DNA of 64,000 bases from Achromobacter pestifer (GCF_902859625.1 NZ_CADIJX010000010.1:1-64000), one strand, 5' to 3'; numbered from the stretch's first letter, positions 36,479-45,937 are shown. The notes: a model not told the origin generated them from the sequence alone. Program-made: numbers and translations.

Positions 36479-36823
36479 TCAGCCCAATTGTTGGGCAGCT
36501 GCGTACAAATTGGTGCAGCGGGTGCCGGTGCGGCAGTACGCCAACACGGGGCCCGGCAGGGTATTGAGCAGTTCGGCGAAGCGCACGACGTCGGACACGG
36601 TCATGGCGCTGCCCACCACGGGCTGGTATTCGACTTGCAGGCCGGCAGCGACTGCCGCCTTGGACACGTCGGCAGCGGTGGGCTGGTCCGGGCCGCCTTC
36701 AAAGTCGGGGCGATTGATGATGACGCTCTTGTAGCCGGCGGCGGCCACATCGGCCATGTCGTCGGGACCCAATTGAGGCGCGACGGCAAAGTTTTCGGTC
36801 AGGGGTTTGATGGGTGCGGACAT
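36479..36823 (-). CDS. TIGR01244-family sulfur transferase / phosphatase-like protein
   Basis: A 114-residue protein of the TIGR01244 (DUF442) family, a compact cysteine-phosphatase/rhodanese-like fold. The PTP-type loop is AYCRTGTRC with nucleophile Cys97. In some bacteria the domain is fused to a metallo-beta-lactamase-like sulfide oxidase; here it stands alone. The start at 36823 follows a GAAGGAAC ribosome-binding site; the longer in-frame ORF overlaps the MocR gene and is rejected. Activity is not settled. Confidence 0.85.
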   Translation of the reverse strand: MSAPIKPLTENFAVAPQLGPDDMADVAAAGYKSVIINRPDFEGGPDQPTAADVSKAAVAAGLQVEYQPVVGSAMTVSDVVRFAELLNTLPGPVLAYCRTGTRCTNLYAAAQQLG

Positions 36824-36852
36824 GGCGGTTCCTTCAGATAGATAGCTGCGTA

Positions 36853-38313
36853 TTATTGATTGTAGGAGCCGTTTTGCGCGAAGAGTTTTTCCAATTCGGT
36901 CCAGATGCCCCGATCGTCCGCGATCGAGACCGAAAAGCGCAACATGGTCGACGGCGCCTGTGACGGGGAAAACAGCGTGCCCGGCGCCAGCAGCATGCCA
37001 CGGTCGGCGGCCTCGCGCGCCAGCACTTCGGTATCTCGGCCGCAATCCGTCCACACGAACATCCCGGCGTTGGGCTCATGAGGCACCGTCAGCCCCAGTT
37101 TCAGCAGCCCTTTCAGGCACCGCTGGCGGGCGTCGTCCACCCGCGCCCGGACACGCTCGATGTGGCGCCGGTATTGGCCTTCCATCAGCACGCGGTGGAC
37201 CACGCGCTCGCCTAGCTCGGGCGAGGTCAGGCCGGCCAGCATTTTCAGGTCGGCCAACTTTTGCAGGATGTCGGGGTTGGCGGCCACATAGCCCACACGC
37301 AGGCTCGCGGCCAGCATCTTGGAATAGCCGCTGACCAGGATGACGCGATTCAGCCGGTCCAGCACGGCCAGCTTCATGGCGCCGCCCGGATGCAGTTCGC
37401 CATAGGTGTCATCTTCGACCACCATGAAATCGTGGCGCTCGGCGATCCGCAGGATGTCGTAGGCCACCCCTGCCGACAAGGTGTGCCCAGTGGGGTTATG
37501 CACCGCGCTGTTGATGATGAAAAGCTTGGGTTTGTGCTCGGCGGCCATCTGTTCCAGCATGGCGATGTCCGGGCCGTCAGGCCCGCGCGGCACCCCGATC
37601 AAGCGCGCGCCGAAGGCTGCCAGACGGCCAAAGATGACGAACCACGCGGGGTCTTCCACCAGCACGGTGTCGCCTGGCTTGACCAGGTGCCGCGCGATCA
37701 GGTCCAGCCCGTGCGTTACCCCATTGGTGGTCAGCAGATTGAGTTCCGGATGCGCCGGCACGCCATCGTTCTGCAACGATGCCGCGATCTGCTGACGCAA
37801 CGGCGCGAAGCCTTGCGGATGGCCGTAGCTGACCAAGTTGGCGCGTACGGAACGCCCCACCGCGCGCACGGCGCTGGCCACCATGTCCGGGTCCAGCCAT
37901 TCGGCCGGCAGCAGGCCCGCTCCGCCTGGCATGCCCGGGGCCGTGGTTTCGCGGAACATGCTGCGCAGCAGCCAGGCGATGTCCACCCGGGCAGGCGGCG
38001 CCAGGGTGACGGCTGGCGCCGTCGCGACCGCGGCCAGAGGGCCGCTGCGCGCCCGGACGAAAAAGCCTGCTCCCCGGCGCGACTGGACCAGGCCACGGGC
38101 CACCAGGCGGTCATAGGCTTCCACCACCGTGAAGCGGCTGACGCCTGACTGTTCGGCCATTTTTCGGATGGATGGCAGGCGGGTACCGGGCCGCAGGCCC
38201 TGTTCGTCGATGCGGCGAGCCAGGCCATCGGCCAACTGCGTCACCAGGGAGGCATCGGCCTGGCGCACGGGTTGCCAGGGCATGGAAGAGGCGGGAGAGG
38301 AAGCAACTGTCAT
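36853..38313 (-). CDS. MocR-type regulator (GntR helix-turn-helix fused to aminotransferase)
   Basis: A 486-residue fusion protein. A winged helix-turn-helix (about residues 22-86; LRPGTRLPSIRKMAEQSGVS) is followed by a class I aminotransferase domain. The PLP-binding Lys is Lys332 (VSGYSKMLAASLRVGY), and VEDDTYGELHP precedes it. MocR regulators use PLP adducts as sensors and seldom catalyse transamination. It is divergent from an EamA-LysE pair, so it probably controls export of an amine or amino acid. Confidence 0.93.
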   Translation of the reverse strand: MTVASSPASSMPWQPVRQADASLVTQLADGLARRIDEQGLRPGTRLPSIRKMAEQSGVSRFTVVEAYDRLVARGLVQSRRGAGFFVRARSGPLAAVATAPAVTLAPPARVDIAWLLRSMFRETTAPGMPGGAGLLPAEWLDPDMVASAVRAVGRSVRANLVSYGHPQGFAPLRQQIAASLQNDGVPAHPELNLLTTNGVTHGLDLIARHLVKPGDTVLVEDPAWFVIFGRLAAFGARLIGVPRGPDGPDIAMLEQMAAEHKPKLFIINSAVHNPTGHTLSAGVAYDILRIAERHDFMVVEDDTYGELHPGGAMKLAVLDRLNRVILVSGYSKMLAASLRVGYVAANPDILQKLADLKMLAGLTSPELGERVVHRVLMEGQYRRHIERVRARVDDARQRCLKGLLKLGLTVPHEPNAGMFVWTDCGRDTEVLAREAADRGMLLAPGTLFSPSQAPSTMLRFSVSIADDRGIWTELEKLFAQNGSYNQ

Positions 38314-38355
38314 GGGGATTTGACCAGGCCAGTGATTAAAGTGATATGCCTAAGT

Positions 38356-38372
38356 GTACCGGTACTGTACCG
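38356..38372. promoter_or_regulatory. GTACCG direct repeat, candidate MocR operator
   Basis: GTACCG occurs at 38356-38361 and 38367-38372, one helical turn apart, and the first copy is part of the palindrome GTACCGGTAC. A further ATAACT/AGTTAT inverted pair lies at 38373-38378 and 38393-38398. MocR proteins bind direct repeats of this kind between divergent genes. Confidence 0.55.
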
Positions 38373-38473
38373 ATAACTATGCGTAGAGTGACAGTTATAC
38401 GAAAAGCCCGCAACCACGGGTGTCCCCGCCCCCAAATTCCGCCTGTCACCCCGCCCTTTTCCTGGCCGCTGTC

Positions 38474-39394
38474 ATGACCCGATCCTCGCTTTATCCGTTG
38501 CCCCGGACGGCGCCCTCCGCGCCGCCATCCGTCTGGGAGGGCTATGGCTATGGCTTCCTGGGTGTGCTGGTCTTTTCCCTGACGCTGCCGATGACGCGCG
38601 TGGCGGTCGCCGAACTGGCGCCCCTGCTGGTGGGTCTGGGGCGTGCCCTGGTGGCCGCCGTGCCGGCCATTGCCCTGTTGTGGTTCACGCGCAGCCGGCG
38701 GCCAAACCGCCAGGAATGGCCCGGGGTGATCCTGGCGGCGCTGGGCATCGTCGTAGGCTGGCCGCTGGCTTCCACCGTGGCCATGCAAACCGTATCGTCT
38801 TCGCACGGTGCGGTGTTCAACGGGCTGCTGCCGCTATCGACGGCCGCTTTCGCGGCGCTGCGTAGCGGAGAGCGCCCGTCAGCCGCCTTCTGGGCCTGGG
38901 CGGTGGTGGGCGCTGCGCTGGTCACCACCTTTGCCTTGCGCCAAGGCGACGGCACGCTGGCCACCGGCTACCTTTGGCTGCTGGTGGCCGTGGTGCTGGG
39001 TGGCATGGGTTATGCGGAAGGCGCCCGTGCGGCGCGCACGCTGGGCGGCTGGCGCACCATTTGCTGGGCGCTGGCGATCAGCGCGCCCGTGGTGCTGGCG
39101 CCTGTCGGCTGGTTGGCCACGCAGGCCCACTGGCCCAGTGCCACGGTGGTTACCGCTTGCGCCTACTTGGCATTCGGTTCAATGTTCCTGGGATTCTTCG
39201 CTTGGTACCGCGGCTTGGCCGTGGGCGGGATCGCCCGGGTGGGACAAGTGCAGTTGTTGCAACCCTTCCTCACTGTCGTGGCGGCTGCATTGCTATTTGG
39301 TGAATCCGTGGAACCGTCGACATTCGTCTTCGCGGTTGCCGTGATCGCCGTTATCGCCGGCGGACGCCGCGCCATTGTGAGGACCGCAAAATGA
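38474..39394 (+). CDS. EamA-family (DMT) exporter
   Basis: A 306-residue inner-membrane protein with two EamA repeats and about ten helices (MTRVAVAELAPLLVGLGRAL early, then AYLAFGSMFLGFFAWYRGLAVGGIARVGQVQLLQP in the second repeat). The start at 38474 is chosen over 38420 because membrane-protein homologues begin close to the first helix and the extra residues are proline-rich leader-like sequence. It overlaps the next gene by four bases (ATGA). Confidence 0.88.
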   Translation: MTRSSLYPLPRTAPSAPPSVWEGYGYGFLGVLVFSLTLPMTRVAVAELAPLLVGLGRALVAAVPAIALLWFTRSRRPNRQEWPGVILAALGIVVGWPLASTVAMQTVSSSHGAVFNGLLPLSTAAFAALRSGERPSAAFWAWAVVGAALVTTFALRQGDGTLATGYLWLLVAVVLGGMGYAEGARAARTLGGWRTICWALAISAPVVLAPVGWLATQAHWPSATVVTACAYLAFGSMFLGFFAWYRGLAVGGIARVGQVQLLQPFLTVVAAALLFGESVEPSTFVFAVAVIAVIAGGRRAIVRTAK

Positions 39395-40035
39395 ATCTGC
39401 TCCCGACCAACTGGGCCGACGTGCCCCTGGCTTCCGCATCGCTGCTAGGCCCGCTGGCCCTGTTCGCGCTGGTCAGCTCGATTACGCCGGGGCCCAACAA
39501 CGTCATGCTGGCATCGTCCGGCCTGAATTTCGGCTTCCGCCGCAGCATGCCGCACCTGCTGGGCGTGAATCTGGGGTTCACGTTGATGATCTTCCTGGTG
39601 GGCATTGGCCTGGGTTCGGTCTTCCAGCAAGTGCCCGAGCTGTATACGGTGCTGAAGTACGGCGGCGCCGCGTACCTGCTTTACCTGGCCTGGAAAATCG
39701 CCAACTCGGGCGGCATGGACGACGGTGAGGCCCGGGGCAAGCCGTTCACCTTCCTGCAAGCGGCGGCATTTCAATGGGTCAATCCCAAGGCATGGGTGAT
39801 GGCGGTGGGCGTGGTGGCCACCTACACGCCGCAGAACGGCTTCTTCGCCAATCTGGTGATTGCCACGCTGGTCTGCGGCATCGTCAACCTGCCCAGCATC
39901 GGCGTCTGGGTCACGTTCGGCACTGCGCTACGCCGGGTACTGCATAAGCCCTGGGCGATCCGCGCCTTCAACATTGGCATGGCGCTGCTGCTGGTGGCGT
40001 CGCTGTATCCGGTGGCGTTGGAACTATTGCGCTGA
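39391..40035 (+). CDS. LysE/RhtB-family amino acid exporter
   Basis: A 214-residue protein of the LysE superfamily, with six predicted helices and the signature SSITPGPNNVMLASSGLNFG near the N-terminus, plus QWVNPKAW in the middle. It overlaps the EamA gene, so the two exporters are co-translated. Substrate might be an amino acid or related amine sensed by the divergent MocR regulator. Two small hairpins (GGTATC/GATACC and TGACCC/GGGTCA) lie in the gap downstream, without T tracts. Confidence 0.92.
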   Translation: MNLLPTNWADVPLASASLLGPLALFALVSSITPGPNNVMLASSGLNFGFRRSMPHLLGVNLGFTLMIFLVGIGLGSVFQQVPELYTVLKYGGAAYLLYLAWKIANSGGMDDGEARGKPFTFLQAAAFQWVNPKAWVMAVGVVATYTPQNGFFANLVIATLVCGIVNLPSIGVWVTFGTALRRVLHKPWAIRAFNIGMALLLVASLYPVALELLR

Positions 40036-40102
40036 CGCGCAAGCCGGATCCCGGGGTATCCTGATACCGGAACCCCGCTGACCCGACAGGGTCATATCTT
40101 TC

Positions 40103-40990
40103 ATGCCCGCCCTGCCCCGCCTCTCCGCCCGCCGGCTTTTCGTCGCCGCCCTGCTTGCCACCGCCAGTGTGGTGGGCTGCTCGCAACTGGATTCCTGGCA
40201 GCGCCAGACAATCTTTTCCCCCCAATCCGAACCGCAGACCTGGTGGCGTGAACCCGCCGCCGGCACCGAGGTCTATGACCTGGCGCTGGCCAACGGCGAC
40301 AAGGTGCGCGCCTGGTACTGGCAAAGCCCCAAGGCGGGCGCCCCCACGGTGCTGTATCTGCACGGCGCGCGCTGGAACCTGAACGGCAGCGCCTTTCGCA
40401 TCGACGGCTGGACACGCATGGGCTATTCCGTGCTGGCCATCGACTACCGCGGCTTTGGCGCATCCACGCCGCGCCTGCCGTCCGAGGACAGCGCGCTGGA
40501 AGACGCGATGGCGGGGCTGAAGGAACTGGCCCGGCTGCAACCCGATCCCGCGCGCCGCTTTGTCTACGGCCACAGCCTGGGCGGCGCCATCGCCATTGAC
40601 CTGGCGGCACGCCCCGAACAACCGGACTTCGCGGGCTTGATCGTGGAGTCCAGCTTCACCAGCATCGGCGCCATGCTGGGCACCCTGCGTTGGGGCAAGG
40701 TGCCAGGCGCCGGCCTGTTGGTCACGCAGCCGTTCGATTCCGTGGACAAGCTGGCGCAGATGCACACGCCCATGCTGTTCATGCACGGCACGGCTGACCG
40801 CGTGGTGCCCCATACGATGAGCGACGAACTCTTCGCCGCGGCGCGCAGCGTGGCGCCAGACCTGAAACGGCTGGTGAAGATCGAAGGCGCGTCGCACTCG
40901 GGCGCCTTTCGCAGCGGCCCGCAGTATGACGCTGCCGTGAAGGCATTCATGCAAGACGCCACCCGGGCATACAAACGCAAAGCGGGCTGA
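40103..40990 (+). CDS. Putative lipoprotein alpha/beta hydrolase
   Basis: A 295-residue alpha/beta hydrolase with an N-terminal lipobox (VVGCS, Cys26), so it is probably membrane-anchored in the envelope. The nucleophile is Ser158 in VYGHSLGGAIA. The acid is probably in FMHGTADRVVP and the His in EGASHSG. It resembles the BEM46/Abhd13-like group. Substrate unknown. Confidence 0.87.
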   Translation: MPALPRLSARRLFVAALLATASVVGCSQLDSWQRQTIFSPQSEPQTWWREPAAGTEVYDLALANGDKVRAWYWQSPKAGAPTVLYLHGARWNLNGSAFRIDGWTRMGYSVLAIDYRGFGASTPRLPSEDSALEDAMAGLKELARLQPDPARRFVYGHSLGGAIAIDLAARPEQPDFAGLIVESSFTSIGAMLGTLRWGKVPGAGLLVTQPFDSVDKLAQMHTPMLFMHGTADRVVPHTMSDELFAAARSVAPDLKRLVKIEGASHSGAFRSGPQYDAAVKAFMQDATRAYKRKAG

Positions 40991-41093
40991 TGCCCGCCGC
41001 CCTGCCTGCGCGCGGGGCGTAGTCTTGCCCGTCCCCCCACACAAACCCGCCGGGAAAACCCGATCTCGGGAAACTCCCATATAAAACTTCTAC

Positions 41094-41105
41094 TAAATAT
41101 ATTTA
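41094..41105. promoter_or_regulatory. AT-rich palindrome upstream of the lyase-transporter operon
   Basis: TAAATATATTTA, a perfect 12-base palindrome 70 bases before the first gene of the operon, inside an unusually AT-rich stretch (41078-41120). It could be part of the promoter or an operator for the GntR regulator that ends the operon. Confidence 0.4.
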
Positions 41106-41174
41106 CTGGATATTAAACTTCAGTCCTGTTCGCCGCTCCGCCAATGAAGCGACGCCATCTTGAGGAGAATCCAG

Positions 41175-42086
41175 TTGAGTAACGTGCGTTGGCAGGGCGT
41201 ATTTCCTGCCGTAACCAGTAAGTTCCACGCCGACGAATCCCTCGACTTTGAAGCGATGCGCAAGCACTTCGGCTTCTTGATCGACAACGGGGTTCACGGT
41301 CTGGTCACCTGCGGCTCGCTGGGCGAAGCCAGCACCCTGACGCTGGAAGAAAAGCTTGCGGTCACGCGGTGCGCGGTGGAAGTCAGCGCCGGCCGCATTC
41401 CGGTTCTGGCCAACGTGTCGGAAACCAGCACTCGCGAAGCGCTGCGTTTCATCAAGGCCGCCGTCGAAATGGGCGTGGACGGCTTCATGTTGATGCCATC
41501 GCTGATCTACGTGGCGGACGCGCGTGAAGCAATGCAGAGCATCCGCACCATGGCGGAAGCCGCGCAAAAGCCCTGCATGATCTACAACAACCCCGTCGCC
41601 TACCGCGTGGACCTGAAGACCGAGCACATGGTCGAACTGGCCGACTGCCCGTGGCTGGTCGCCATCAAGGAAAGCAGCGACGACATTCGCCGCCTGACCG
41701 ATCTGCGCAATGCCTTGGGCACGCGCTACCAGCTGTTCATCGGCGTGGACGACCTGTCCTATGAAGCATTGGCGCTGGGCGCCGACGGACTGCTGGCCGG
41801 ACTGGTCACCGCCTTCCCGCGCGAAACCGTGGCGCTTTACGACCTGATGAAAGCCGGCAAGTGGCAAGACGCGCTGGCGCTCTACCAATGGTTCACGCCG
41901 CTCTTGCACCTGGATGTGTCCACCAAGCTGGTGCAGAACATCAAGCTGGCCGAAACCCTGGCCGGTGTCGGCAATGAACACGTGCGTCGTCCGCGTCTGC
42001 CGCTGATTGGCGCGGAACGCGAGCGTTGCACGGCCATCATCCAGGCCGCGATGGCCAAGCGCCCCAAGCAATACCAGTCGACGTAA
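41175..42086 (+). CDS. DapA/NanA-family lyase
   Basis: A 303-residue class I aldolase of the dihydrodipicolinate synthase/N-acetylneuraminate lyase family. The Schiff-base Lys is Lys165 (LVAIKESSDD) and the catalytic Tyr is Tyr137 (MIYNNP). The usual GTTGE motif is CGSLGEAS here, so DapA activity itself is doubtful. Start TTG at 41175 is chosen because GAGGAG lies seven bases upstream. It heads an operon with a Liv-type transporter and a GntR regulator, suggesting it cleaves or forms a 2-keto acid taken up by that transporter. Confidence 0.88.
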   Translation: MSNVRWQGVFPAVTSKFHADESLDFEAMRKHFGFLIDNGVHGLVTCGSLGEASTLTLEEKLAVTRCAVEVSAGRIPVLANVSETSTREALRFIKAAVEMGVDGFMLMPSLIYVADAREAMQSIRTMAEAAQKPCMIYNNPVAYRVDLKTEHMVELADCPWLVAIKESSDDIRRLTDLRNALGTRYQLFIGVDDLSYEALALGADGLLAGLVTAFPRETVALYDLMKAGKWQDALALYQWFTPLLHLDVSTKLVQNIKLAETLAGVGNEHVRRPRLPLIGAERERCTAIIQAAMAKRPKQYQST

Positions 42087-42185
42087 GCGTCCGTTCACGG
42101 ACGCATTCCCCCGCAGCACGAACTCTCCGCCGCGTGGCCTGGCCGCGCGCGGAGGGCCTGTCCTCCTGCACGCCTATCGGACATC

Positions 42186-42941
42186 ATGCAAAGCGACATC
42201 ATCCTTCAGACCCGGGGCCTGACCAAGGAATTCCGCGGTTTCGTGGCGGTCAACAACGTCGACCTGAGCGTGCGGCGCGGCGCCATCCATGCGCTGATCG
42301 GTCCCAACGGCGCGGGCAAGACCACGTTCTTCAATCTGCTGACCAAGTTCCACGTGCCGACGCGCGGCGAGATCCTGTACGACGGCGTGGACATCACGCA
42401 GGAACGTCCCGCGCAGACCGCGCGCCGCGGCATCGTGCGTTCGTTCCAGATATCGGCCGTGTTCCCGCAGCTGTCGGTGCGCGAGAACGTGCGCGTGGCC
42501 TTGCAGCGCAAGCTGGGCGTGGATTATTGCTTCTGGCGTTCTGAGCGCACGCTGGAAAGCCTGCACCACCGCGTCGAGGAACTGCTGGACCAAGTGGGCC
42601 TGCGCACGCACCTGGACGTTGCGGCGGGCGACCTGCCCTACGGCCGCAAGCGCACGCTGGAAATCGCCACCACGCTGGCGCTGGAGCCGGAACTGCTGCT
42701 GCTGGACGAGCCCACGCAGGGCATGGGCCACGAGGACGTGGACCGGGTCAAGCACCTGATCAAGCAGGTGTCCGCGGGCCGCACCATCCTGATGGTCGAA
42801 CATAACATGAAAGTGGTGGCGGACATCTCCGACACCATCACCGTTTTGCAACGGGGCGAGATCCTGGCCGAAGGCCCCTACGCGATCGTGTCGGAAGACC
42901 CGGCCGTGCGCGAGGCCTACATGGGAGCCGAAGATGAATGA
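42186..42941 (+). CDS. livG: Branched-chain amino acid-type ABC transporter ATPase LivG
   Basis: A 251-residue ATPase of the HAAT family. Walker A is GPNGAGKTT and Walker B is LLLLDEPTQGMG. The signature region is less canonical, with DLPYGRKRTLEIA in place of a full LSGGQ, as is usual for LivG. It overlaps livF by eight bases. The substrate need not be leucine; the operon's lyase suggests another carboxylate. Confidence 0.93.
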   Translation: MQSDIILQTRGLTKEFRGFVAVNNVDLSVRRGAIHALIGPNGAGKTTFFNLLTKFHVPTRGEILYDGVDITQERPAQTARRGIVRSFQISAVFPQLSVRENVRVALQRKLGVDYCFWRSERTLESLHHRVEELLDQVGLRTHLDVAAGDLPYGRKRTLEIATTLALEPELLLLDEPTQGMGHEDVDRVKHLIKQVSAGRTILMVEHNMKVVADISDTITVLQRGEILAEGPYAIVSEDPAVREAYMGAEDE

Positions 42942-43659
42942 AGCCGTGGCCGGCGCGTCCGGAAACATGCTGGAGATCCGCAATCTGCATGCCTGGTACG
43001 GCGAATCGCACATCCTGCATGGCATCAACCTGGACGTGAAGCCTGGCGAGTGCGTGACGCTGCTGGGCCGCAATGGCGCAGGGCGCAGTTCGACGTTGAA
43101 ATCCATCCTGGGACTGGTGGGCCGCCGCAGTGGCTCGATCAAGGTTCAGGGGCAGGAAACGGTGGGCATGCCCACCCACAAGATCGCGCGCCGGGGCATT
43201 GGCTATTGCCCTGAAGAGCGCGGCATCTACGCCTCATTGAGCGCCGAGGAAAACCTCATGCTGCTGCCCTCGGTGGGCACGGGCGGCATGTCGGTGGAAG
43301 AGATCTACACGATGTTCCCCAACCTGAAAGAGCGTGCGCACAGTCCGGGCACGCGGCTGTCGGGTGGCGAGCAACAGATGCTGGCGATGGCACGCATCCT
43401 GCGCACCGGCGCCCGATTGCTGTTGCTGGATGAAATCACCGAAGGTCTGGCGCCGGTCATCGTGCAATCGCTGGGCCGTGTGATCCGGCAGTTGAAAGAG
43501 CGCGGCTACACCACCGTGCTGGTCGAACAGAACTTCCGCTTCGCCCAGCATCTGGCTGACCGCCATTACGTCATCGAGCACGGCCAGGTGGTTGCCGTGA
43601 TCGACCGCGCCGAGGTCCAGCACTCGCAGGACAAGCTGAACGCCTTGCTCGGCATTTGA
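42934..43659 (+). CDS. livF: Branched-chain amino acid-type ABC transporter ATPase LivF
   Basis: A 241-residue ATPase that pairs with LivG. Signature LSGGEQQ and Walker B LLLLDEITEGLAP are intact. Walker A reads GRNGAGRSS: the invariant Lys is replaced by Arg and the following Thr by Ser. If real, this site may bind nucleotide poorly, so catalysis could depend mainly on LivG. Switch His position carries Gln (VLVEQN), as usual in LivF. Confidence 0.9.
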   Translation: MNEAVAGASGNMLEIRNLHAWYGESHILHGINLDVKPGECVTLLGRNGAGRSSTLKSILGLVGRRSGSIKVQGQETVGMPTHKIARRGIGYCPEERGIYASLSAEENLMLLPSVGTGGMSVEEIYTMFPNLKERAHSPGTRLSGGEQQMLAMARILRTGARLLLLDEITEGLAPVIVQSLGRVIRQLKERGYTTVLVEQNFRFAQHLADRHYVIEHGQVVAVIDRAEVQHSQDKLNALLGI

Positions 43660-43716
43660 TGTCCCACGGTATTCCTTCCGACCGCAGTCCCCCATTCCTA
43701 CACGGAGCGTAGTCAG

Positions 43717-44922
43717 ATGAAATTGAATCGAATCGCAGCAGCACTGCTTACCCTGAGCGCCGCCGGCGGGGTCCATGCACAAGCCAAGATCAGCGACGAT
43801 GTCGTCAAGGTCGGCGTGCTGACCGACTTGTCCGGCGTGTATTCCGACCTGGCCGGCAACGGCTCCGTGATCGCCGCGCGCCTGGCCGCGGAAGAAATGG
43901 GCAACAAGGTGCTGGGCAAGCCCGTGGAAGTGGTGGCCGCCGATCACCAGAACAAGCCCGACGTGGCCGCCAACCTGGCCCGCGAATGGTTCGACCAGGG
44001 CAAGGTCGACATGATCACCGATTTCCCCACGGCGTCCACCGCGCTGGCGGTGATGGAAATCGCGAAGCAGAAGAACCGCGTGACGATGCCTTCGGCCGGC
44101 CTGTCCACGGCGATCCTGGGCGAGAAGTGCTCGCCGTTGAATGCGCAATGGACCACCAACACCTACGCACTGGCGGCCGGCACGGCCCGGGCATTGGTGA
44201 AGGAAGGCAAGAAGACCTGGTACTTCATCACTGCCGATTACACCTTCGGCCACTCGCTGGAAAAGGATGCAACCGAGGTCATCAAAGAGAACGGCGGTAC
44301 CGTCGTGGGCGTGTCGCGCCACCCCTTCCCTGGCAATGATTTCTCATCGTTCCTGCTGAAGGCGCAGGCGTCGAAGGCGGACGTGATCGCGCTGGCCAAC
44401 GCCGGCAACGACACCGTCAACGCCGTCAAGCAAGCCAACGAATTCGGCATCAACAAGAAGCAGATCGTCGCGCCGCTGCTGACCTATATCTCGGACGTGC
44501 ACAGCATGGGCTTGCCCAAGGCGCAGGGCATGTACCTGACCGAAGCGTTCTATTGGGACTACGACGACGCATCCCGCGCCTGGGCCAAGAAGTTCTTTGA
44601 AAAAGCCAAGAAGATGCCGACGGCCTCGCAAGCGGGCGTGTACTCCGCCACCTTGTCCTACCTGAAGGCGATCGAAGCCGCTGGCACGGACGACGCCCCC
44701 GCCGTGATGGCCAAGCTGCGCGAAATGACCATCAACGATGCCGTGATCCGCAATGGCAAGCTGCGCGCGGATGGCGCCCTGGTGCATGACATGCTGCTGT
44801 TGCAAGTGAAGGCGCCCGCGGAGTCCAAGGCCCCGTGGGACTACTACAACGTGAAGTCGGTGCTGAAGGGCGAGGACGTGTTTCCCAAGCCCCAGGCCTC
44901 TTGCCCGTTGAACAAGTCGTAA
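43717..44922 (+). CDS. ABC transporter periplasmic binding protein (LivK-type)
   Basis: A 401-residue exported receptor with a signal peptide (about residues 1-21, ending GVHAQ). It has the Peripla_BP_6 fold (VKVGVLTDLSGVYSDLAGNG, FYWDYDDASRAWAKKFFEKA). It delivers the substrate to LivHM. The protein is larger than LivK of E. coli and resembles the group that binds carboxylates or aromatic acids in betaproteobacteria; the ligand is undetermined. Confidence 0.93.
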   Translation: MKLNRIAAALLTLSAAGGVHAQAKISDDVVKVGVLTDLSGVYSDLAGNGSVIAARLAAEEMGNKVLGKPVEVVAADHQNKPDVAANLAREWFDQGKVDMITDFPTASTALAVMEIAKQKNRVTMPSAGLSTAILGEKCSPLNAQWTTNTYALAAGTARALVKEGKKTWYFITADYTFGHSLEKDATEVIKENGGTVVGVSRHPFPGNDFSSFLLKAQASKADVIALANAGNDTVNAVKQANEFGINKKQIVAPLLTYISDVHSMGLPKAQGMYLTEAFYWDYDDASRAWAKKFFEKAKKMPTASQAGVYSATLSYLKAIEAAGTDDAPAVMAKLREMTINDAVIRNGKLRADGALVHDMLLLQVKAPAESKAPWDYYNVKSVLKGEDVFPKPQASCPLNKS

Positions 44923-45033
44923 CCCGAAGACGCGCGCCGGGCTTCGCGTCCGGCGCCGGCTGCCCTGCGCGCGGCGCTTGCCTGCGTCACGCGCTTCCTG
45001 GAATCCGACGCGCTCAGCCGCCTGCCGCCCACT

Positions 45034-45936
45034 ATGTTCGACATCTCACTTCCCGCCCTGCTCGCCCAACTGCTGGTAGGGCTGATCAACGGCTGCTTCT
45101 ACGCCATCCTGAGCATGGGGCTGGCCATCATTTTCGGCCTGCTCAATATCGTCAATTTCACGCATGGCGCCCAGTTCATGATGGCGGCGTTCCTGGCGTG
45201 GATCGGTTTCACGCAGCTGCCGCAACTGCTGGGGCCCGGCGTGCAGATCAACTTCTGGGCGGCGCTGATCCTGGCGCCGCTGCTGGTGGGCGCGGTGGGC
45301 GTCGTGATCGAAAAGACGCTGCTGAAACGGCTGTATCACCTGGACCACCTGTACGGCCTGCTGCTGACCTTCGGCATCGCCCTGATGATGGAAGGCGGTT
45401 TCCGCTATTTCTACGGTATCTCGGGCGTGGGCTACGAGCCGCCCGAGATCCTGCAAGGCGGCTTTGACCTGGGGTTCATGTTCCTGCCGGCGTACCGGGG
45501 CTTCGTGGTGGTGGCCTCGCTGACGCTGTGCATCGCCACCTGGTACTTGTTTGAACGCACCCGGCTGGGCGCCATGCTGCGCGCCGGCACCGAAAACCCC
45601 AAGTTGCTGCAAGCCTTTGGCGTGAACGTGCCGGTGATGATCACGCTGACCTACGGCTTCGGCGTGGCGCTGGCCGGGGTGGCCGGCGTGCTGGCCGCAC
45701 CCGTCATGCAGATCAATCCGCTGATGGGGTCCAACCTGTTGAACATCGTGTTCGCCGTGGTGGTGATTGGCGGGCTGGGTTCCATCATGGGCGCCATCGT
45801 CACCGGCCTGGCGCTGGGGCTGCTGGAGGGGCTGACCAAAGTGTTCTATCCCGAAGCGTCCACCGTGGTCGTGTTCATCGTGATGGCCGTCGTGTTGCTG
45901 ATGCGCCCCGCAGGCCTGTTCGGCAAGGAGAAATAA
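45034..45936 (+). CDS. livH: Branched-chain amino acid-type ABC transporter permease LivH
   Basis: A 300-residue permease with about eight membrane helices. The N-terminal LLVGLINGCFYAILSMGLAIIFGLLNIVNFTHG is diagnostic, and IVFAVVVIGGLGSIMGAIVTGLALG near the end contacts the ATPases. It is two bases from livM. A GC-rich gap of about 110 bases separates it from the binding protein; nothing convincing is seen there. Confidence 0.93.
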   Translation: MFDISLPALLAQLLVGLINGCFYAILSMGLAIIFGLLNIVNFTHGAQFMMAAFLAWIGFTQLPQLLGPGVQINFWAALILAPLLVGAVGVVIEKTLLKRLYHLDHLYGLLLTFGIALMMEGGFRYFYGISGVGYEPPEILQGGFDLGFMFLPAYRGFVVVASLTLCIATWYLFERTRLGAMLRAGTENPKLLQAFGVNVPVMITLTYGFGVALAGVAGVLAAPVMQINPLMGSNLLNIVFAVVVIGGLGSIMGAIVTGLALGLLEGLTKVFYPEASTVVVFIVMAVVLLMRPAGLFGKEK

Positions 45937-45937
45937 G

